Shown: positions 8,863-17,499 of the stretch, in pieces | Layout: each line of letters starts with the position of its first letter | Position numbering within the stretch: the first letter of the stretch is position 1 | Assembly (NCBI RefSeq): GCF_900114845.1 | Contig: NZ_FOUK01000003.1 | Coordinates: 62,001 to 126,000, forward strand | Reading direction: 5' to 3' | DNA: 64,000 bases | Source: Pimelobacter simplex | Lineage (GTDB): Bacteria > Actinomycetota > Actinomycetes > Propionibacteriales > Nocardioidaceae | Translations under genes and position numbers: made by a program | The notes under the pieces: model-generated | Database searches by the model: none | Seen by the model: only the letters and a program-made list of their open reading frames with translations | Told to the model about the DNA's origin: nothing

Positions 8863-8879
8863 TTGTCGAGGTCCTACAA
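8863..8879 (+). promoter_or_regulatory. Candidate operator upstream of fabG-inhA
   Basis: Imperfect dyad with outer halves TTGT and ACAA in a 17-bp frame (TTGTCG...CTACAA), 70 bp before fabG and directly after the dodecin stop. Its AT-richness stands out locally. Control of the fatty-acid operon is a guess from position. Confidence 0.3.
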
Positions 8880-8899
8880 CTGAACGAGGCGATCTTGGT

Positions 8900-8924
8900 G
8901 CCCGCCGCCCACGAGGCGGCGGGC
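8900..8924 (+). terminator. GC-rich hairpin between dodecin and fabG
   Basis: Perfect 10-bp stem GCCCGCCGCC / GGCGGCGGGC with the loop CACGA. It has no U-tract. It may end the dodecin transcript just before the fabG promoter. Confidence 0.45.
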
Positions 8925-8948
8925 CCCGCACCACTAGCGTCACAGAGC

Positions 8949-9659
8949 GTGAACTCTCCACGCTCTGTGCTCGTCACCGGCGGCAACCGCGGCATCGGCC
9001 GCGCGATCGCCGAGGCCTTCGTCGCTGCGGGCGACAAGGTCGCCGTCACCACCCGGAGCGGGGGCGCACCCGAGGGTGCCCTCGAGCTCGTGGCCGACAT
9101 CACCGACCCGGCCGCGGTCGAGGCGGCGTTCGCCGCCGCCGAGGAGGCGCACGGGCCGGTCGAGGTGCTCGTCGCCAACGCGGGCATCACCAAGGACACC
9201 CTGCTCCTGCGGATGTCGCAGGACGACTGGGACTCGGTCATCGACACCAACCTGACCGGCTCCTTCCGCCTGGCCAAGCGCGCCGCCAAGGGCATGCTGC
9301 GCCAGAAGAAGGGCCGGATCATCTTCATCTCCAGCGTGGTCGGCCTGCTCGGTTCGCCGGGCCAGGTCAACTACGCCGCCTCCAAGGCGGGTCTGGTCGG
9401 GATGGCGCGCTCGCTGGCGCGCGAGCTCGGGCCGCGCTCGATCACGGCCAATGTCGTCGCCCCCGGGTACGTCGACACCGACATGACCGCCGTGCTCACC
9501 GACGAGCAGAAGGAGGCGATCCGCACCCAGGTCCCCCTGGGGCGGTATGCCGACCCGGCCGAGGTGGCCGGAGCGGTCCTGTGGCTCGCGAGCCCGCAGG
9601 CGGCGTACGTGACCGGCGCCGTGATCCCGGTCGACGGCGGACTCGGAATGGGGCACTGA
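8949..9659 (+). CDS. fabG: 3-oxoacyl-[acyl-carrier-protein] reductase
   Basis: NADPH-dependent beta-ketoacyl reductase of fatty-acid elongation, 236 residues, short-chain dehydrogenase fold. Visible elements are the cofactor loop VTGGNRGIGRAIA, the NAG motif VLVANAGITKD, catalytic Ser and Tyr-x3-Lys in ISSVVGLLGSPGQVNYAASKAG, and the ending VIPVDGGLGMGH. The GTG has TAGCGT 8 nt upstream. It is followed 2 nt later by the inhA-like enoyl reductase, the same order as mycobacterial mabA-inhA, so the pair likely works in the same elongation cycle. Confidence 0.93.
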   Translation: MNSPRSVLVTGGNRGIGRAIAEAFVAAGDKVAVTTRSGGAPEGALELVADITDPAAVEAAFAAAEEAHGPVEVLVANAGITKDTLLLRMSQDDWDSVIDTNLTGSFRLAKRAAKGMLRQKKGRIIFISSVVGLLGSPGQVNYAASKAGLVGMARSLARELGPRSITANVVAPGYVDTDMTAVLTDEQKEAIRTQVPLGRYADPAEVAGAVLWLASPQAAYVTGAVIPVDGGLGMGH

Positions 9660-9661
9660 TC

Positions 9662-10444
9662 ATGAGCGGAATCCTCGACGGCAAGAACATCCTGGTCGCG
9701 GGCGTCACGCTCGACACCTCCATCGGCTTCGCGGTCGCCAAGTTCGCCCAGGAGCAGGGCGCCACGGTGCTCGTCTCCAACTTCGGGCAGGCGCTGCGGA
9801 TCACCCGGCGCATCGTCAAGCGGCTCCCCGAGATGCCCGAGGTCATCGAGCTCGACGTCACCGACGCCGAGCACCTGGCGGCGCTCCCGGACGCCGTCCG
9901 CGCGGCGCTCGGCGCCGACGCCACGCTCGACGGCGTCGTGCACTCGATCGCCTACGGCAACCCCGAGACGCTGCTCGGCGGCAAGTTCCTCGAGGGCCCG
10001 TGGGAGGACGTCGCCCAGGCCGTGCAGGTCTCGGCGTACTCGCTGAAGTCGCTCGCGGTCGCCTGCCGCCCGCTGATGGGCAACGGCGGCTCGGTCGTGG
10101 GCCTCACCTTCGACGCGAGCGTCGCCTGGCCGGTCTACGACTGGATGGGCGTCGCCAAGGCGGGCCTCGAGTCGTGCGCCCGCTACCTCGCGCGCGACCT
10201 CGGCGGCGACGGGATCCGGGTCAACCTGGTCTCGGCCGGTCCGCTGCGCACGCTCGCGGCCAAGGCCATCCCGGGCTTCGGCGACCTCGAGGCGATGTGG
10301 ACCACGAAGGCCCCGCTGGGCTGGGACAACACCGACCAGGAGCCCACCGCCAAGGCGGTCTGCGCCCTGCTCTCGGACCTGTTCCCGGCGACGACGGGCG
10401 AGATCGTCCACGTCGACGGCGGCTTCCACGCGATGGGCGCCTAG
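9662..10444 (+). CDS. inhA: Enoyl-[acyl-carrier-protein] reductase, InhA/FabI type
   Basis: NADH-dependent enoyl-ACP reductase of 260 residues, the last reduction of the elongation cycle. It begins with the characteristic GILDGKNILVAGVTLDTSIGFAVAKFAQEQGA (a cofactor loop unlike typical SDRs). It carries the catalytic Tyr-x6-Lys as YDWMGVAKAGLES, as in InhA, and ends GEIVHVDGGFHAMGA. It lies 2 nt after fabG in one operon. Its 3' end overlaps the convergent membrane-protein gene by 4 nt. Confidence 0.92.
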   Translation: MSGILDGKNILVAGVTLDTSIGFAVAKFAQEQGATVLVSNFGQALRITRRIVKRLPEMPEVIELDVTDAEHLAALPDAVRAALGADATLDGVVHSIAYGNPETLLGGKFLEGPWEDVAQAVQVSAYSLKSLAVACRPLMGNGGSVVGLTFDASVAWPVYDWMGVAKAGLESCARYLARDLGGDGIRVNLVSAGPLRTLAAKAIPGFGDLEAMWTTKAPLGWDNTDQEPTAKAVCALLSDLFPATTGEIVHVDGGFHAMGA

Positions 10445-11139
10445 GTCACCCGACGACGCGCGAGGCGCTGCGCACCCACGGTGAGCAGCGCCCACGCGAC
10501 GACGACGATCGCGATCTCCTCGAGCACGTACCACGGCCACGGCCCGAGGAGGTCGAGGACCGACGTCCCCGGCTTGCGCACGAGGTGGCCGTAGTTGGTG
10601 TCGGCCACCACGTTGAAGGCGTACGTCGCCACCGCCCACCCGAGCGTGGTGGCGACGGCCGCCCGGTAGTCGCGCCAGCGCGGCGCCCGGCGCAGCCCGA
10701 GCACGAGGTAGACCGCCGCCCACACGATGAGCAGGTGCAGCGCCCAGAACGCGAAGTAGCGCGGGTGCGGCAGGTCCTCGTTGAGCGAGGGCGTCAGCAC
10801 CCCCTGGACGGTCAGCGTCAGGCCCCAGAAGTAGGTGAGCGTCACCGGGAACGGGTGGTGCGTCCACAGCGCCCAGGTGGCCGCGATCCAGGCCAGGTCG
10901 CACAGGTGCAGCGGCAGCGTGACGTCGATGTCGAAGTTGGCGACCAGGTCGATCACCTGGAACGGCACGGTCACCGCGGGGATCAGCAGTGCGCAGGTGC
11001 GGCTGAACCGGCTGGGACCGGGTGTCCCCGAGGCGGCCTCGCGCCGGCCGAGCAGGAGCGCGCCGACGAGGCCGGCGGCGAAGATCGCCAGCGGCACCAG
11101 GTGGGTGGGCCCGTACTGCTCCACGGCACTACCATGCAC
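10441..11139 (-). CDS. TIGR02206 (YwaF-like) integral membrane protein
   Basis: 232-residue membrane protein with about six or seven hydrophobic segments. It shows family features such as HLVPLAIFAAGLVGALLL near the N-terminus, the conserved LPLHLCDLAWIAATWAL, TYFWGLTLTVQGVLTP with DLPHPRYFAFWALHLLIVW, and NYGHLVRKP. Family members resemble YwaF of Bacillus, whose role is unknown. It is divergent from the phosphatase at 11142, with start codons only 2 nt apart. A downstream in-frame GTG (VEQYG) is an alternative start. Confidence 0.8.
   Translation of the reverse strand: MHGSAVEQYGPTHLVPLAIFAAGLVGALLLGRREAASGTPGPSRFSRTCALLIPAVTVPFQVIDLVANFDIDVTLPLHLCDLAWIAATWALWTHHPFPVTLTYFWGLTLTVQGVLTPSLNEDLPHPRYFAFWALHLLIVWAAVYLVLGLRRAPRWRDYRAAVATTLGWAVATYAFNVVADTNYGHLVRKPGTSVLDLLGPWPWYVLEEIAIVVVAWALLTVGAQRLARRRVT
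11130..11135 (+). promoter_or_regulatory. -10 box TACCAT for the SixA-type phosphatase
   Basis: TACCAT, six bases, then GTG at 11142. The box lies inside the first codons of the divergent membrane-protein gene. Confidence 0.5.
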
Positions 11140-11141
11140 GG

Positions 11142-11654
11142 GTGGAGAACCAACGGCTGCTGGTCGTCGTGCGACACGCCAAGGCCGAGCCGTTCGCCGC
11201 CTCCGACGTCGAGCGGGTGCTGACCGACCGGGGGCGCGCCGACGGCGCCGCGCTGGGCGCGTGGCTGGCCGGCCAGGGAGTGTCGCCCGGCGTCGCCTAC
11301 GTGTCCTATGCCGCGCGCACCCGCGAGACCTGGCAGGTCGTCGCCGAGGCCGCCGGCTGGACGATCCAGCCGCAGATCGACGGCAACCTCTACGGCACCG
11401 ACGAGGACGGCGTCCTCGAGCTCGTGCACACGACGCCCGACGACGTCGGCACGGTCGTCGTCATCGGCCACAACCCGACCGTGGGCACCCTGGCCCAGCT
11501 GCTCGACGACGGCGAGGGCCCGGCCACGGGCGCCGTCGCGACCGAGGGCTTCCCGACCGCGGCGGCCGCGGTGTTCGCCGTCCCGGGGGCGTGGACCGAC
11601 GTCGAGCCGATGGCGGCCCGGCTGGCCGCGTTCCACGTCGGCCGCGGGGCCTAG
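11142..11654 (+). CDS. SixA-type histidine phosphatase
   Basis: 170-residue member of the histidine phosphatase superfamily. The phospho-accepting histidine is in LLVVVRHAKAEPF near the N-terminus and the second catalytic histidine is in VVVIGHNPTVGTLAQLL. The short length and RHAKAE form match SixA-like phosphohistidine phosphatases and not phosphoglycerate mutases. The substrate is unknown. It converges on serB with a 6-nt gap. Confidence 0.85.
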   Translation: MENQRLLVVVRHAKAEPFAASDVERVLTDRGRADGAALGAWLAGQGVSPGVAYVSYAARTRETWQVVAEAAGWTIQPQIDGNLYGTDEDGVLELVHTTPDDVGTVVVIGHNPTVGTLAQLLDDGEGPATGAVATEGFPTAAAAVFAVPGAWTDVEPMAARLAAFHVGRGA

Positions 11655-11660
11655 CGGGGC

Positions 11661-12887
11661 CTAGCCCAGCGGCGGGGCGGGCGTCACGATGCCGGCCTCG
11701 GCGTCGGCCGCCTCGATCTCCTCGCGGGTGATCCCGAGCAGGTACATGATCGTGTCGAGGTACGGCACGGTGAGCGACGTGTCGGCGGCCTCGCGGACGA
11801 CGGCCCGCGCGTTGTAGGCGATCCCCAGCCCGGCGGCGTCGAGCATGTCGAGGTCGTTCGCGCCGTCGCCGATAGCGATGGTGGCGGCCTCGGAGACGCC
11901 CAGGTCGGCGGCGAACTCGCGCAGCGCCCGGGCCTTGCCCGCGCGGTCGACGACCTCGCCGACGACCTCGCCGGTGAGCTTGCCGTCGACGATCTCGAGC
12001 GTGTTGGCGCGGGCACGGTGGATGCCGAGGTCGGCGGCGAGCCGGTCGGTGATCTGGCTGAAGCCGCCCGACACGATCGCGAACCGGTAGCCGAGGCGGC
12101 GCAGCGTCCGCACCATCGTGCGGGCGCCCGGGTTGACGACGATGGCGTCGTAGACCTCGTCGATGACGCTCTCGTCGAGCCCGGCGAGCAGCTTGACCCG
12201 GGCCCGCAGCGACTCCTCGAAGTCGATCTCGCCCCGCATCGCGCGCTCGGTGACGTCGGCGACCTCGGCGCCGAAGCCGGCGTGCTGGGCGAGCATCTCG
12301 ATGACCTCGCCCTGGATCAGGGTGGAGTCGACGTCCATCACGATCAGCCGCATGCCGTGGCGCAGGAGGTTCGCCGGCTGCACCGCCACGTCGATGCCGA
12401 ACGACGCCGCGTCGCCCGCGAGCAGGGTGCGGAGCCGGTCGGGGGCCGCGCCCGAGACGTCGAGCTCGATCGCCGTCACGGGATAGCGCGCCATCCGCTC
12501 CATGCGGTCGATGTTGCCGCCGCAGTCGGCGATCCGGCCGGCGATGGCGGCCATCGCGGAGGCCTTGAGTGGCGCGCCGATCACGGTGACGTGGGCGCGG
12601 TCGGCGGGGCGGGTCCGGTTGTCGCCGGAGCCGCGCTCGATCTCGACCGCCATGCCGAGCGCCTCGACGGTGGTGGTCACCGCGTGGCGCAGCTTCTTGC
12701 GGTCCCGCGGGGCGGTCACCAGGACGCCGAGCACGAGCCGGCCGCGCATCAGGATCTGCTCGATGTCGACGACCGCCACGCCGGAGCCGGCGAGGCTCTC
12801 GAGGACGGCCGAGGTGACGCCGGGCCGGTCGGCACCGGTGACGGTGATCAGGAGGGTGTCGTCCACGGCGGGATCGTGAGGGCTCAT
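11661..12887 (-). CDS. serB: Phosphoserine phosphatase with two N-terminal ACT domains
   Basis: HAD-family enzyme of 408 residues that dephosphorylates O-phosphoserine, the last step of serine synthesis. Residues about 10-185 hold two ACT-type regulatory domains (LLITVTGADRPGVTSAVLE and VTVIGAPLKASAMAAIAG). The HAD catalytic core shows DxDxT in VMDVDSTLIQGEVIEML, a Ser/Gly motif SGGFSQI and the metal-binding AIGDGANDLDMLDAAGLGIAYNA. The architecture equals mycobacterial SerB2, whose ACT domains sense serine. TAGCCT stands about 9 nt before the ATG. Confidence 0.95.
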   Translation of the reverse strand: MSPHDPAVDDTLLITVTGADRPGVTSAVLESLAGSGVAVVDIEQILMRGRLVLGVLVTAPRDRKKLRHAVTTTVEALGMAVEIERGSGDNRTRPADRAHVTVIGAPLKASAMAAIAGRIADCGGNIDRMERMARYPVTAIELDVSGAAPDRLRTLLAGDAASFGIDVAVQPANLLRHGMRLIVMDVDSTLIQGEVIEMLAQHAGFGAEVADVTERAMRGEIDFEESLRARVKLLAGLDESVIDEVYDAIVVNPGARTMVRTLRRLGYRFAIVSGGFSQITDRLAADLGIHRARANTLEIVDGKLTGEVVGEVVDRAGKARALREFAADLGVSEAATIAIGDGANDLDMLDAAGLGIAYNARAVVREAADTSLTVPYLDTIMYLLGITREEIEAADAEAGIVTPAPPLG

Positions 12888-12899
12888 CGCGGGTGCAGG

Positions 12900-13643
12900 C
12901 TATCGCTGTCGGTGCTCGTCGTCGGCCGGTGGCCAGCCGTCGGGCGCGCACGCGGCGCTCAGCGCGTGCCGCGCGGCCCGCTCGAGCGGCTCGAGCGCGT
13001 CGCGGCGGGCGGCCGCCTCGCTCGCGCTCACCGCGCCGCCGTCGTCCTCGAGGGCGAGGGCGGCGACGTGCTCGAGGTGCAGCGCGCGGCCGGCCAGGTC
13101 GATGCAGCGCGCGGGCGTCCCCGGCGGCGCGGTGAGGGGGACGCCGGCGCGGAGGTCGTGCAGCTCGTCGGCCACCTCGGGGCGCCAGTGGGCGACCTCG
13201 AGCTCGGCGAGCCGGTTCGCCGCGGCCAGCAGCGCGGCGCGCAGGGCGCGGTCGGCCTCGCCCAGGTCGGGCGGCGGACGACGCTCGGCGGGCAGCAGCG
13301 TCCACTCGACGGCCCGGCCCACCTGGCGCGGCACCAGGCCGGTCCCGGCGCCGAGCAGCAGCGCGACCTCGCCCGCCTCGATCGCGGCGTGGTTGAGCTC
13401 GCGGGGGCCGCGCAGCCCGGCCGGGTCGCCGGGCGCCGGGAAGACGGCCGCGATCCCGGTGGCGCCGTCGTTGCGGGCGGCGGCGAGCTCGAGGAGCAGG
13501 GGAGCGGGCTCCGTCGTCCCGGTCACCACGTGGGCGACGTCGTCGCCGAGCAGCGCGTCGAGGAGGTCGTCGGGACCGACCCGCCCGCGCAGCCACGCCG
13601 TACCCCACCAGGACAGGCGGGCCGATGCGGGGAGTGCGCTCAC
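12900..13643 (-). CDS. Conserved actinobacterial protein of unknown function
   Basis: 247 residues from the GTG at 13643, which has TACTCT 7 nt upstream. It is Ala/Leu/Arg-rich without membrane segments. Recognisable stretches are LSWWGTAWLRGRVGPDDLLDALLG, HVVTG near residue 35, and VPRQVGRAVEWTLLPAERRPPPDLGEADRALRAAL. I recall proteins of this kind beside serB and an ABC ATPase in other actinobacteria but know no function. It is divergent from the ABC gene at 13675 and points towards serB. Confidence 0.65.
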   Translation of the reverse strand: MSALPASARLSWWGTAWLRGRVGPDDLLDALLGDDVAHVVTGTTEPAPLLLELAAARNDGATGIAAVFPAPGDPAGLRGPRELNHAAIEAGEVALLLGAGTGLVPRQVGRAVEWTLLPAERRPPPDLGEADRALRAALLAAANRLAELEVAHWRPEVADELHDLRAGVPLTAPPGTPARCIDLAGRALHLEHVAALALEDDGGAVSASEAAARRDALEPLERAARHALSAACAPDGWPPADDEHRQR

Positions 13644-13674
13644 GGCCCGGAGAGTACTCGTTAAGGTGGCTCGC

Positions 13675-14472
13675 ATGTCCGCCGTGCTCGAGCTCGCCGA
13701 GGTCACCGTGCGTCGTGGGGAGGCGACCCTGCTCGACCGGGTCAGCTGGGTGGTGCGCGAGGGCGAACGCTGGATCCTGCTGGGCGCCAACGGTGCCGGC
13801 AAGACCACCCTGCTCCAGATCGCCGCAGCCCAGCTGCACCCCACGTCGGGCGCGGTCGGGCTGCTGGGCGAGCTGCTCGGCACCGTCGACGTCTTCGAGC
13901 TGCGGCCCCGGATCGGGGTCTCCAGCGCCGCCGTCGCCGAGCGCATACCGCGCAACGAGACGGTCCGCGACCTCGTGCTGTCCGCGTCGTACGCCGTGCT
14001 GGGGCGCTGGCGCGAGGAGTACGACGACGTCGACCACGCCCGCGCCGACGCGCTGCTGCGCGAGGTCGGCGTGATGAAGCTGGCCGACCGCACGTTCGGC
14101 ACCCTCAGCGAGGGTGAGCGCAAGCGCGTCCAGATCGCCCGGGCACTGATGACCGACCCCGAGCTGCTGCTCCTCGACGAGCCCGCCGCCGGCCTCGACC
14201 TCGGCGGTCGCGAGGACCTCGTCTCCACGCTCTCGGTGCTCGCCTACGACCCGTCGTCCCCGGCGACCGTGCTCGTGTCGCACCACGTCGAGGAGATCCC
14301 GCCGGGCTTCACCCACGTGATCATGCTCCGCGACGGCCGGGTCGTGGCCGAGGGGCCGATCGACGACACGCTCAGCGCCGAGACGCTCTCGGCCACCTTC
14401 GGCATGCCCCTGACGCTCGACCACCACGACGACGGCCGGTACGCCGCGCGGCGCAAGCTGCGCCGCGGCTGA
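13675..14472 (+). CDS. ABC transporter ATP-binding protein (Rv3041c-like)
   Basis: 265-residue ABC ATPase. Walker A is GANGAGKTT, the signature LSEGERKRVQIARAL, Walker B LLLLDEPAAGLD, and the H-loop SHH in TVLVSHHVEEIPPGF. No permease gene is adjacent, and the sequence resembles orphan ModF/Rv3041c-type ATPases that sit next to serB in mycobacteria. It could energise a distant permease or act outside transport. TAAGGT stands 7 nt upstream of the ATG without a ribosome site. Confidence 0.85.
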   Translation: MSAVLELAEVTVRRGEATLLDRVSWVVREGERWILLGANGAGKTTLLQIAAAQLHPTSGAVGLLGELLGTVDVFELRPRIGVSSAAVAERIPRNETVRDLVLSASYAVLGRWREEYDDVDHARADALLREVGVMKLADRTFGTLSEGERKRVQIARALMTDPELLLLDEPAAGLDLGGREDLVSTLSVLAYDPSSPATVLVSHHVEEIPPGFTHVIMLRDGRVVAEGPIDDTLSAETLSATFGMPLTLDHHDDGRYAARRKLRRG

Positions 14473-14504
14473 CGGCCCGGCGCCCTTCCGTCGGGCCCAC
14501 CGCC

Positions 14505-14510
14505 TAGGCT
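14505..14510 (+). promoter_or_regulatory. -10 box TAGGCT for the nfeD/band-7 operon
   Basis: TAGGCT followed by CTGTTC and the ATG at 14517; consistent with a leaderless operon start. Confidence 0.55.
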
Positions 14511-14516
14511 CTGTTC

Positions 14517-14990
14517 ATGGACTGGTTGCGCGACCACCTCTGGGAGACCTGGCTCGGTGCTGCCATCCTGCTCGCGCTCGCCGAGCTGATCAGCCTCGAC
14601 CTCTTCCTGCTCATGCTCGCCGGCGGCGCGCTCGCCGGTGTCGCGACGGCGCTGGTCACCGACAGCGCCGTCATCCAGGTGCTCGTCGCCTCGGCCACGG
14701 CCGTGCTGCTGCTCGGCCTGGTCCGGCCCACGCTCGTGCGCCGGCTGCACGGCGGGCCCGACCTGGTGCTCGGTCCGGCCAGCCTCGTCGGCAGCCGCGG
14801 CATCGTCACCGAGGCCGTCTCCGAGCACCGCCCCGGCCGGGTCAAGATCGGCGGCGAGTCCTGGCTCGCGGTCGGCGCGGCACCCGTGTCCTCCCTCCCG
14901 GTCGGCACCAGCGTCGAGGTCGTCTCGATCGCCGGTGCCACCGCCCACGTCCGTCCTGTGACCGCACCCGAGCTCGAGGAGCCCCGATGA
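14517..14990 (+). CDS. NfeD-like membrane protein
   Basis: 157-residue NfeD-family protein. Two hydrophobic segments (about residues 12-35 and 38-75) anchor it; the soluble C-terminal OB-fold carries LVGSRGIVTEAV, GRVKIGGESWLAVG and VEVVSIAGATAHVRP. NfeD proteins partner with SPFH/stomatin-like proteins in the membrane. Its stop overlaps the band-7 start in ATGA, matching the usual nfeD-SPFH operon. Confidence 0.9.
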   Translation: MDWLRDHLWETWLGAAILLALAELISLDLFLLMLAGGALAGVATALVTDSAVIQVLVASATAVLLLGLVRPTLVRRLHGGPDLVLGPASLVGSRGIVTEAVSEHRPGRVKIGGESWLAVGAAPVSSLPVGTSVEVVSIAGATAHVRPVTAPELEEPR

Positions 14991-16132
14991 TCGTCCTGGT
15001 CCTGCTGATCCTGCTGATGCTGCTGGCGATCACGGTGGTGGCGAAGTCCATCCGGGTCGTCCCGCAGGCCTACACCGGCATCGTCGAGCGCTTCGGCAAG
15101 TACAAGGAGACGCTGCCCGCCGGCCTCAACTTCGTCGTGCCCTTCGTCGACAAGGTGCGCTACATGATCGACCTGCGCGAGCAGGTCGTGAGCTTCCCGC
15201 CGCAGGCGGCGATCACCGAGGACAACCTCACCGTCGACGTCGACACCGTCATCTACTTCCAGGTGACCGACCCGATCGCGGCGACCTACGAGATCTCCAA
15301 CTACATCCAGGCCATCGAGCAGCTGACGATGACCACGCTGCGCAACGTGGTCGGCGGCATGGACCTCGAGCAGACGCTGACCAGCCGCGAGTCCATCAAC
15401 AGCGGCCTGTCCGCCGTCCTCGACGAGACCACCGGGCGCTGGGGCATCAAGGTCAAGCGGGTCGAGATCAAGGGCATCGACCCGCCGCCGTCCATCAAGG
15501 ACGCGATGGAGAAGCAGATGCGTGCCGAGCGTGACAAGCGCGCGCTGGTGCTCACCGCCGAGGGCCAGCGGCAGTCCGCGATCCTGACGGCCGAGGGCAA
15601 CAAGCAGTCCGCCATCCTCAACGCCGAGGGCCAGCGCGAGGCCCAGATCCTCAACGCCCAGGCCGAGCGCGAGGCGCAGATCCTGCGCGCCCAGGGTGAG
15701 GGACAGGCCATCCAGACGGTCTTCCAGGCGATCCACGACGGGCGCCCCGACCAGTCGCTGCTGGCCTACCAGTACCTCCAGATGATGCCCAAGATCGCCG
15801 AGGGCGACGCCAACAAGGTGTGGGTCATCCCCTCCGAGATCACCAAGGCGCTCGAGGGCCTCGGCTCCTCGATCCACGAGATCGCGGGCATCCCCAAGCA
15901 GACGTCGGGGCCGGTCACCCGGGTCGACATGGGTCCGAGCGAGCCGTCGCTGGCCACCGACACCGGCCTCAGCGAGGCCGCGGCCGCCGTCCAGGAGGCC
16001 ATCGCCGAGGCCGAGAGCGCCGCCCGCCCGGGCAAGTCGCTGACCAACGGCGACGACAACGACGACGCCGCCGCGCCCACGGACGCGGTGCCGCCCCCGC
16101 CGCCGGCACCCCCGGCGCCTCCGGCGGAGTGA
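14987..16132 (+). CDS. SPFH/band-7 (stomatin-like) membrane protein
   Basis: 381-residue flotillin/stomatin-type protein. An N-terminal membrane segment (residues 2-18) is followed by the SPFH domain (VPQAYTGIVERFGKYKETLPAGLNFVVPFVDKV) and a coiled-coil with repeated (Q)SAILTAEGNKQSAILNAEGQREAQILNAQ-type heptads (about 180-240). The tail is Ala-rich and ends in a proline run. Such proteins form membrane scaffolds that organise proteases and lipid domains. It is translationally coupled to nfeD, and its stop overlaps the next start. Confidence 0.93.
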   Translation: MIVLVLLILLMLLAITVVAKSIRVVPQAYTGIVERFGKYKETLPAGLNFVVPFVDKVRYMIDLREQVVSFPPQAAITEDNLTVDVDTVIYFQVTDPIAATYEISNYIQAIEQLTMTTLRNVVGGMDLEQTLTSRESINSGLSAVLDETTGRWGIKVKRVEIKGIDPPPSIKDAMEKQMRAERDKRALVLTAEGQRQSAILTAEGNKQSAILNAEGQREAQILNAQAEREAQILRAQGEGQAIQTVFQAIHDGRPDQSLLAYQYLQMMPKIAEGDANKVWVIPSEITKALEGLGSSIHEIAGIPKQTSGPVTRVDMGPSEPSLATDTGLSEAAAAVQEAIAEAESAARPGKSLTNGDDNDDAAAPTDAVPPPPPAPPAPPAE

Positions 16133-16929
16133 GTCCGCTCGAAGCAGCCGCGATCCTGCTCGCCGGCGTCGGCGCCGGCACCATCAACACCGTCGTCGGG
16201 TCGGGGACGCTCATCACGTTCCCGACCCTGCTCGCCCTCGGCGTGCCGCCGGTGACGGCCAACATGTCCAACAGCCTGGGCCTGGTCCCCGGTGGTGTCG
16301 CCGGTGCGATCGGCTACCGGCGCGAGCTCACCGGCCAGCGCGGGCGGGTGCTGCGGCTGCTGGTGTTCTCGACGGCCGGCGGGGCGCTCGGCGCGGTCCT
16401 GCTGCTGGTGCTGCCGCCGGGGGCCTTCGAGACGATCGTCCCGGTCCTCATCCTGCTCGGCATCGTGCTCGTGATCGTCCAGCCGCGGCTGTCCCGGATG
16501 GTGGCCGAGCGCGCCGAGCGCCGCGCCGCCGCGGGCGTCGTCCCGGTCGAGCGGGCGTGGTGGGTGCCGCCGGCCGTCTTCGCGACCGGCCTGTACGGCG
16601 GCTACTTCGGCGCCGCCCAGGGCGTGCTCCTCATGGGCGTGCTCGGGATCGGCGTCGCCGAGTCGCTCCAGCGGCTCAACGGCGTCAAGAACGTCCTCGT
16701 CGCTGTCGTCAACGGCGTCGCCGGCCTGATCTTCGTGGTCGTCGCCGAGCTCGGCCTCCTCGGCACCGACGCCGAGGTCGACTGGCTCCTCGTGCTGCTG
16801 ATCGGCACCGGCGCCATCGCGGGCGGCTTCCTCGGCGCCGCCGTCGGCCGCCGGCTGCCGCCCCTCGTGCTGCGTGGGGTGATCGTGGTCGTCGGCCTCG
16901 TCGCCGTGGCCGTACTGTTCGTGACCTGA
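16129..16929 (+). CDS. TauE/SafE family permease
   Basis: 266-residue membrane protein with about eight hydrophobic segments. It has the family N-terminal repeat GAGTINTVVGSGTLITFPTLLALGVPPVTANMSNSLGLVPG and the second-half repeat GLYGGYFGAAQGVLLMGVLGI with LQRLNGVKNVL. Members export sulfite, sulfoacetate or other organic anions; the substrate here is unknown. The GTG start overlaps the band-7 stop (GTGA), so it belongs to the same operon. Confidence 0.87.
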   Translation: MSPLEAAAILLAGVGAGTINTVVGSGTLITFPTLLALGVPPVTANMSNSLGLVPGGVAGAIGYRRELTGQRGRVLRLLVFSTAGGALGAVLLLVLPPGAFETIVPVLILLGIVLVIVQPRLSRMVAERAERRAAAGVVPVERAWWVPPAVFATGLYGGYFGAAQGVLLMGVLGIGVAESLQRLNGVKNVLVAVVNGVAGLIFVVVAELGLLGTDAEVDWLLVLLIGTGAIAGGFLGAAVGRRLPPLVLRGVIVVVGLVAVAVLFVT

Positions 16930-16947
16930 TTCTCCGGAAGGGAACCG

Positions 16948-17499
16948 ATGTCGACACCGACCCCGCCGTGGGGTGGCGAGCAGCCCGACGGCCAGCGACC
17001 CGACGGGACGGGCCAGCCGCCCGGCACCGAGCCGACCCAGCCGTACCCGGGCTACCCGGGCTACCCGGGCCACGGTCAGCCGGGCCCCGAGCAGCCCTAC
17101 GGCCAGCCCGGCTACCCGCCCCCGCCGCAGCAGCCCGTGCAGCCGGTCTACGACCCCTACGGCCAGGCGCCGGCGCAGCAGCCGTACGGCTACTACGCCT
17201 ACGGCTACGGCGCTCCGGCGCCGACCAGCGGCCTGGCGATCGCCTCGCTCGTGGTCAGCATCCTGTCCGCCGTGGGCATCTGCCTGTGCTTCTTCCCGGG
17301 CCTGCTCGGCGCGGTCGGCGCGATCCTCGGCCACGTGGCGCGGCGCCAGATCCGCGCCCGCGGCGAGCAGGGCGCCGGGCTGGCGCTGTCCGGCATCATC
17401 GTCGGCTGGATCGCGTTCGGGATCGCGGTGGCGTTCTCGATCTTCTACGTCGTGGTGATCGTCGCGTCCGGCGACAGCTGGGACTACTCCACCTACTGA
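16948..17499 (+). CDS. DUF4190 membrane protein with Pro/Gly/Tyr-rich N-terminus
   Basis: 183 residues. The first 90 are a low-complexity cytoplasmic region rich in P, G, Q and Y (repeats such as YPGYPGYPG and YGQPGYPPPPQQP). Then comes a DUF4190 domain: SGLAIASLVVSILSAVG, the hydrophobic FFPGLLGAVGAILGHVARRQI, and GAGLALSGIIVGWIAFGIAVAF. The function is unknown; related proteins are small actinobacterial membrane proteins. A ribosome site (GGAAGGGAA) precedes the ATG. A paralogue lies at 17946. Confidence 0.85.
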   Translation: MSTPTPPWGGEQPDGQRPDGTGQPPGTEPTQPYPGYPGYPGHGQPGPEQPYGQPGYPPPPQQPVQPVYDPYGQAPAQQPYGYYAYGYGAPAPTSGLAIASLVVSILSAVGICLCFFPGLLGAVGAILGHVARRQIRARGEQGAGLALSGIIVGWIAFGIAVAFSIFYVVVIVASGDSWDYSTY

